From contig NC_133157.1 of NCBI RefSeq assembly GCF_040802235.1, forward strand, positions 32,567,501 through 32,631,500: a stretch of DNA of 64,000 nucleotides, read 5' to 3'. Positions 26,171 through 64,000 of this stretch are shown here, piece by piece. The stretch is from Manis javanica. Its lineage: Eukaryota > Chordata > Mammalia > Pholidota > Manidae. The notes beneath the pieces are model-generated. The model was given only the letters and a program-made list of their open reading frames with translations, searched no databases and was not told the DNA's origin. A program made the position numbers and the translations under genes. Numbering within the stretch: the stretch's first letter is position 1; every line of letters starts with the position of its first letter.

Positions 26171-26199
26171 AGACAGAGGGGTCCATATAAAATGAGCCT

Positions 26200-26205
26200 T
26201 TATTT
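26200..26205 (-). terminator. CCDC180 polyadenylation signal AATAAA
   Basis: On the minus strand AATAAA begins 18 nt after the TAA stop (plus strand tttatt). Cleavage would be expected 10-30 nt further, near 26170-26190, giving a 3' UTR of only about 35-55 nt. Confidence 0.7.
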
Positions 26206-26222
26206 GGGGCAGGTTGAGGGTA

Positions 26223-58133
<31,911 letters not shown>

Positions 58134-58164
58134 TCAGCCCTGCCAGCAATCATGACCAGGGAGA

Positions 58165-58795
58165 GATCTTTCCATATCGATACATAAAGTGTTTCCCTCT
58201 TTCATTCTTTCTTCCTTATTTTATTTAACAACTATATTGTACTTACTTGTCTGGGTGAACCATCATTCATTTAGCCAGACCCCTATTGAAGGACTTGGGT
58301 GATTTCCAACTGTTTCTTCTTAAAAAGAAGGCTGCAATGAATAACCCTGTACATATGTCAAGTATAGAAGCATTTTACAGGATAAATTCCCTGAACTGGA
58401 ATTGTTAAACCAAAGTCTAAAATATATGTGTGGTTATTGAAGTATGGCCAAATTGCTTCTATCACAAGGCAACTTGAACTCCCATCAGCAATGAATAATG
58501 GTTTCTATTTCTCCATAGTTTCAGACTGCATTGTCAAACTTCTGAATTTGACAATTTTGTCATGTTATGACTAAGACTGAGCATATTTTCATGTGTTCAA
58601 TAGTACTTAATTAATTTTTCTGCCTACTATCCATTAATATCTATAACCCATTTCTCTATTGCATAGCTGCTTTTTTTCTTATCAATCTATATAGGAGCTC
58701 CTTTTACAGCATGAGCTCCTTTGACTGTAATGTGTGTTGCAAATATTTTTCCCACTTTACCACTTCTTCCTTTTTAAAATTTGTTGTGTTAAGAT
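58165..58795 (-). mobile_element. Old L1M, antisense fragment
   Basis: Antisense ORF2 C-terminal phrases: gaaggacttgggtgatttcc, aaggctgcaatgaataac, acaggataaattccctgaac, aaatatttttcccacttt. Confidence 0.65.
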
Positions 58796-58796
58796 G

Positions 58797-60004
58797 TTGG
58801 TTGTCCCCAAATTTATCTATAGATTCAAAGCAATAAAAATTTTAAAAGCTCAGCAAATGTCTTCTTACGGGGACAGATAAACTGATTTCAAGTTTATATA
58901 GAAATACAAATGGTCAAGTATGGTTGGTCAAGATAATCTTGAAGAAGTCCAAGATTGGAGGACTTACACTACCAGATATGAAGACTTGGTATAAAGCAAC
59001 AGTAATCAAGCAGGGTGAGGTGGTGATGCGAGGACAGACACATAGAGAAATAAGAGGCACACGGAGCAGTGGGAAGAGAGGAGTCTTCTCAAATGGCTTG
59101 GGCCAGCTGGTTATCCACATGGGAAATAAAAGAATCTGAATCCTATCTTACTCATAAATAAAAATCAATTCCAGGTGGATTTTACACCTAAATGGGGAAA
59201 TTTAGAGCAATAATATTTATATTAATGACATAGGAGGATATTTTCATAACCTTGGAATAAGCAAAGATTTCTTAGGTAAGACAAAGTATACTAATCCTAA
59301 TGAAAAAAATCATAAGTAGGACCTTATCAAATAAGAATTTCTGTTCGTCAAAAGGTACCTTTAAGAGTTAAAAAGGCAAGCACAGAGAAGGGATGAATAT
59401 TTGCTAGGTATGTACCTGACAAAAACCTCATATCGAGCATAGGAAACTAACTTGCATAAATTAAAAAGATTTAAAAACCCCACAAGAAAGAAGCAGGCAA
59501 AAGATTTGACTAGCCATTTCACAAAAAGAAAGCCAAATGCCAATAATTATATGTAAAGATGTACAACATCATTACACAGCAGGAAAATTAAAACCACAAT
59601 GAAATACCACTACAGATACACCAGAATGGCTAAAATAAAAACCACTGACAATACCAAAGTTGGTGAGGATGTGGAGCAACTGGAACTCTCCCACACTGTT
59701 GTAAGCTATTAAAACAAAATCTCTTATGAAAACTCTTTGGTAGTATCTCCTCAAGATGGACACATATAAAAACTCTACATCCTAACATTCCATTGGTAGT
59801 TATATATCTAACAAAGATGTATACATATGTTCACCAAAAGCCTTATACAAAATGTTCAGAGCAACATTGTTGGTATATCTCCAAATGGGAAACAATCCAA
59901 ATGTGCATCAATAGGAAAATGGATAAGTAAAAAGGGTTCCATGTCTTATAATGTAACACTATGCAGAAATAAAAATGAACTAAGCCACAATCAGAAATAT
60001 ATAT
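58797..60004 (+). mobile_element. Old L1M, sense fragment
   Basis: Sense ORF2 C-terminal phrases: tctatagattcaaagcaata, gaggacttacactaccagat, ataaagcaacagtaatcaag, aaattaaaaccacaatgaaa, aacaatccaaatgtgcatca. It overlaps the antisense neighbour in L1 coordinates, so the pair is two elements rather than one twin-primed copy. Confidence 0.75.
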
Positions 60005-61005
60005 GGGAGAGAGGCTCAAGATGGTGGCATGAGTAGGGTGATGGAAATCTCCTCCCGAAACCATATATACTTTTGAAAATACAACATATACAACTATTCC
60101 TAAAAGAGAGACCAGAAGATACAGGACAACAGCCAGGCTACATCTACATCTGCAAGAACGCAGCATTTCATGAAAAGGGCAAGATACAAAGCCGTGACCC
60201 AGCAGGACCTGAGCACTCCCCCCACCCCAGCTCACCAGTGGGAGGAAAAGAATCAGAGTGGGGAGGGGGTGGAAGCACAGGACTGCCAAATAACCAGCCC
60301 TAGTAATCTGCACAGGGAGCACGGACACACATTGCATGGTTTACTGGATATTAGAGAAATGGAAAAGTAAAATCCGAGACAGAGACTACAAGCGGGTCCC
60401 CACAGCCTGCTCCCCTGGGACAAAAGAAAAGTGGGTACTTTTTAAAAGTCTTAAAGGGACAAGGGCTTAACAGCTGGACAAAATGATCCTAGCACACTCA
60501 GCCCAGTATGCTGGGAATCTTGAGGAACTTCAGGTACCCTAACTCCCTAAGGGGTAATACAGCCACAAAGCCCCCATGGCAATAAGCAGCCTACCATTCA
60601 TTCCCCCTGGCCAGCACTGCAAGCAAACCGACTGACCCACCACAGCTGCAGAGCAGCCGGAGAACAGCCCCACCCAGAGCAATCACACAGAGTCTTCTCC
60701 CAGCATGCAGCTAACTGGGACAGACCCAGAGGCTGCTGCTGGCAGGTAGTTGCCTGGCACAGACAGAGGAAGCCGGAGCAAGGTCCGGAGGGCACAAAGT
60801 GGGGGTGCCATTCTCGCAGGAGAACACATCTGGTGTGGGCGCAACCACCCACAGGGCCATAGGCTATCCCGAGGGCCACCCCGCCCATGGCAGCTCAGGA
60901 TATTATCCCATAGACTGCTCCCTGTGTGTGGGTAATCGACACAGGCAGTGGAGAAAGGCAAGGCAACCACCAAGCAGGAAGGGACTTTGTTCTCCCAGCT
61001 AACAC
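60005..61005 (+). promoter_or_regulatory. L1 5' UTR (internal promoter region)
   Basis: A GC-richer segment of about 1 kb between the YY1-like 5' end and ORF1. It is alignable to 19387-20020 over the first part. Minus-strand frames here (60598-60973) are shadows. Confidence 0.65.
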
Positions 61006-61900
61006 ATGCACCACCTGCCTGCGACCACTCCTATCACCATGAAAAGGCAGAAGAATCTGGTCCAGTCAAAAATCACTCACACAACCCCACAGAGAGGGCC
61101 TGGTGAGATAGATATAACCAGTCTTCCTGAAAAAGAATTCAAAATAAAAGTCATAACCATGCTGATGGACCTGCAGAGAAATATGCAAGAACTAAGGGAT
61201 GAAGTCTGGAGGGATTTAACAGAAATGAAACAATCAACAGAAGGTCTTAAGAGCAGACTGGACGAGGTACAAGAGACTGTTAATGGATCAGAAATCAGGT
61301 AACAAGAATACAGAGAAGCTGAGGCAGAAAGAGAGCAAAGGATCTCTAGGAATGAAAGAATATTAAGAGAACTGCATGACCAATCCAAATGAAAAAAATA
61401 TTCGCATTATAGGGGTACCACAAGAAGAAGAGAGAGGAAAGGGGATAGAAAGTGTCTTTGAATAAATAATTGCTGAAAACTTCCCCAAGCTGGGGAAGGA
61501 AACAGTCTCTCAGACCATGTAAGTCCACAGTTCTCCCAACACAAGGGATCCAAGCAGGACAACAACAAGGCATATAATAATTAAAATGGCAAAGATCAAA
61601 GACAAGGACAGAGTATTAAAGGCAGCCAGAGAGAGAAAATAGATCACCCACAAAGGAAAACCCATCAGGCTATCATCAGACTTCTCAACAGAAACCTTAC
61701 AGTCAGAAGAGAATGGCATGACATGTTTAATGCAATGAAACAGAAGGGCCTTGAACCAAGAATACTGTATCTAGCACAATTATTTGAAGGAGAGATTAAA
61801 CAATTCCCAGATAAGGAAAAGTTGAGGGTATTTGCTCCCACAGACCACCTCTACAGGATATTTTAAAGGGCCTGCTCTAGAGGGAAGCACTCCTAAGGCT
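61006..61900 (+). pseudogene. L1 ORF1 pseudogene
   Basis: The frame opens at 61006 or, more likely by family comparison, at the ATG at 61039 (MKRQKN). It encodes a charged coiled coil (DLQRNMQELRDEVWRDLTEM) and is stopped at 61300 (TAA). Downstream the RRM is still readable in shifting frames (NIRIIGVPQEEE near 61393-61430; KGKPIRLSSDFSTETLQSEE near 61650-61700), as is the C-terminal domain. ORF1p normally binds RNA as a trimer; this copy cannot. Confidence 0.85.
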
Positions 61901-62164
61901 AAACAGATGTCAACAGAGAAAATAAAATCACAGGAAAGAAAGTAGACTAACCAAATACTAACTAAAGGCAAAAATTAAATCAACTATCTACAAAAGCAGT
62001 CAAAGGAAACACAAAAGAGTACAGAATAAAACACCTAACATATAAACAATGGAGAAGGAAGAATAAGAATGGAGAGAAATAAAGAATCATCAGACTGTGT
62101 TTATAATAGCTTAATAAGAGAGTTAAGTTAGACAGTTAGATAGTAAAGAAACTACCCTTGAACC

Positions 62165-64000
62165 TTGGTAACCACGAATCCAAAGCCTGCAAAGGCAATA
62201 AGTACATATCTGTTGATAATTACCCTAAATGTAAATGGACTGAATGCACAAATCAAAAGACACAGTGTAATAGAATGGATAAAAAACCAAGACCCATCTA
62301 TATCCTGCTTACAAGAGACTCACCTCAAACCCAAAGACATACACAGACTAAAAGTGAAGGGATGGAAAAAGATATTTCATGCAAACAATACAGAGAAAAA
62401 AATAGGTGTTGCAGTACTTGTATCAGACAAAATAGACTTCAAAACAAAGAAAATAACAAGAGACAAAGAAGGGCATTACATAATGATAAAGAGGGCAGTA
62501 CAAGATGATATAACCATTATAAATATATATGCACCCAACACAGGAGCACTGACATATGTGAAACAAATACCAACAGAATTAAAGGAGGAAATAGAATGCA
62601 ATGCATTCATTTTAAGAGACTTCAACATACCACTCACTCCAAAGGGCAGATCAACCTGACAGGAAATAACTAAAGACACAGAGGCACTGAACAACACACT
62701 AGAACAGATGGACCTAACAGACATCTACAGAACTCCATACCCAAAAAGCAGCAGGTTACACATTCTTCTCAAGTGCACATGGAACATTTTCAAGAATAGA
62801 CCACATACTAGGCCACAAAAAGAGCCTCAGTAAATTTAAAAAGATTGAAATTCTACCAACCAACTTCTCAGATCACAAAGCTATAAAACTAGAAATAAAT
62901 TGTACAGAGAAAACAAAAAGGCTCACAAACCCATGGAGGCTTAACAACATGCTCCTAAATAATCAATGGATCAATGATGAAATTAAAACAGAGATCAAGC
63001 AATATATGGAGACAAATGACAACAACAGAACAAAGCCCCAACTTCTGTGGGACGCAGTGAAGGCAGTTCTAAGAGGAAAGTATATAGCAATCCAGGCATA
63101 TTTAAAGAAGGAAGAACAATCCCAAATGAACAGTCTAAAGTCACAATTATTGAAATTGTAAAAAGAAGAACAAATAAGGTGCAAAGTCAGCAGAAGGAGG
63201 GACATAATAAAGATCAGAGAAGAAATAAATAAAATTGAGAAGAATAAAACAATAGAAAAAATCTACAAAACCAAGAGCTAGTTTTTTGAGAAAATAAACA
63301 AAATAGATAAACCCGTAGCCAGACTTATTAAAAGAGAATCTACACACATAAACAGAATCAGAAATGAGAAAGGAAAAATCATGTCAGACACAACAGAAAT
63401 ACAAAGAATTATAGACAATACTATGAAGCCAGCATCACCCTAATACCAAAACTAGGCAAAGACCCCACCAAAAAGAAAATTACAGGCCAATATCCCTGAT
63501 GAATATAGATGCACAAATACTCAACAAAATATTAGCAAACCGAATTCAAAAATACATCGAGAGGATCATACACCATGATCAAGTGGGATTCATCACAAGG
63601 ATACAAGAATGGTACACATTTGAAAATCCATCAACATCATCCACCACATTGACAAAAAAAAATGGACAAAAATCACATGATCATCTCCACAGATCCTGAA
63701 AAAGCATTTGACAAAATTCAACATCCATTCTTGATAAAAACTCTCAACAAAATGGGTACAGGGGGCAAGTACCTCAACATAATAAAGGTCATATATGACA
63801 AACCCACAGCCAACATCATACTTAACACTGAGAAGATGAAAGCTTTTCCTCTAAGATCAGGAACAAGACAGGGATGCCCACTCTCCCCACTGTTATTCAA
63901 CATAGTACTGGAGGTCCTAGTCACAGCAATCAGACAAAACAAAAAAATACAAGGCATCCAGACTGGTAAAGAAGTCAAACTGTCACTATTTGCAAATGAC
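62165..64000 (+). pseudogene. L1 ORF2 pseudogene, runs off right edge
   Basis: It opens at 62165 (MVTTNPKP). Endonuclease: LQETH present, DFN present with R for the preceding G, then a stop near 62657. It continues in other frames (62949-63161). About 280 bp of the linker and early reverse transcriptase is missing at 63421. [11 protein letters not shown] is present near 63868-63900. The catalytic box has become FAND at 63989-64000, so one catalytic Asp is lost. Confidence 0.88.

Larger units (their letters stand above)
60005..64000 (+). mobile_element. L1 with 5' UTR, ORF1 and ORF2, cut by right window edge
   Basis: The 5' end ggagagaggctcaagatggt carries a YY1-like caagatggtggc at 60017-60028. 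It has a 5' UTR of about 1 kb, a degraded ORF1 (61006-61900), an inter-ORF region, ORF2 from 62165, and an internal deletion at 63421-63427. It lies antisense in a CCDC180 intron. Confidence 0.92.

Noticed and set aside
58165..60004. Head-to-head L1M fragments as a single twin-primed insertion
   Set aside because: The two parts cover overlapping stretches of ORF2, which twin priming cannot give, and no flanking duplication was seen.

Overview
This window looks like nuclear DNA of a placental mammal. It has short exons with GT-AG introns, a CpG island, many LINE-1 (L1) copies of very different ages, and old mammal-wide repeats (MIR, L2, MER53). I see no Alu, no carnivore tRNA-Lys SINE and no ruminant BovB. 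The younger L1s share a distinctive 3' UTR that I associate, from memory only, with pangolin (Pholidota) L1s. That species guess is weak.

The only protein-coding gene I can support is on the minus strand: the 3' half of CCDC180 (coiled-coil domain-containing 180, KIAA1529-type). I placed 19 consecutive exons between 58113 and 26223. All have AG/GT boundaries, all phases agree, and they join into one open frame of 786 codons plus a stop. A polyadenylation signal lies 17 nt after the stop codon. Upstream exons lie beyond the right edge.

Left of CCDC180 is a spacer of about 15 kb (11.07-26.17 kb) holding a near full-length L1 and smaller inserts. It is followed by a CpG island at about 10.38-11.07 kb. 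In human the next gene downstream of CCDC180, in the same orientation, is TDRD7. I therefore infer that the island is the TDRD7 promoter with a non-coding first exon, and that 1-10.7 kb is TDRD7 intron 1. No TDRD7 coding exon is visible, so this rests on synteny.

Retroelements fill much of the rest. Younger L1s, all with broken ORFs, lie at 1-4160, 4432-6185, 18166-19146, 19387-24370, 30090-31932 and 60005-64000, with a 154-bp stub at 12383-12536. Older L1s (L1M-like) lie at about 4165-4431, 6290-6560, 11729-12294, 29.8-33.0 kb, 36.9-37.3 kb, 42.5-42.9 kb, 50.4-53.8 kb, 54.7-55.1 kb and 58.2-60.0 kb. LTR-like segments lie near 41.4 and 44.2 kb, and a palindromic MER53 with a mir-1302-like hairpin lies at 43980-44106.

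The most unusual pattern is a set of four local copy-and-insert duplications inside CCDC180 introns: 28.7 to 32.7 kb, 36.6 to 35.4 kb, 52.5 to 51.8 kb, and an inverted copy from 53.9 to 53.2 kb. Three of them interrupt an older L1, which shows which copy is derived. They resemble replication template-switch scars. I found no operon, CRISPR array, RNA gene or other candidate for a new biological system.
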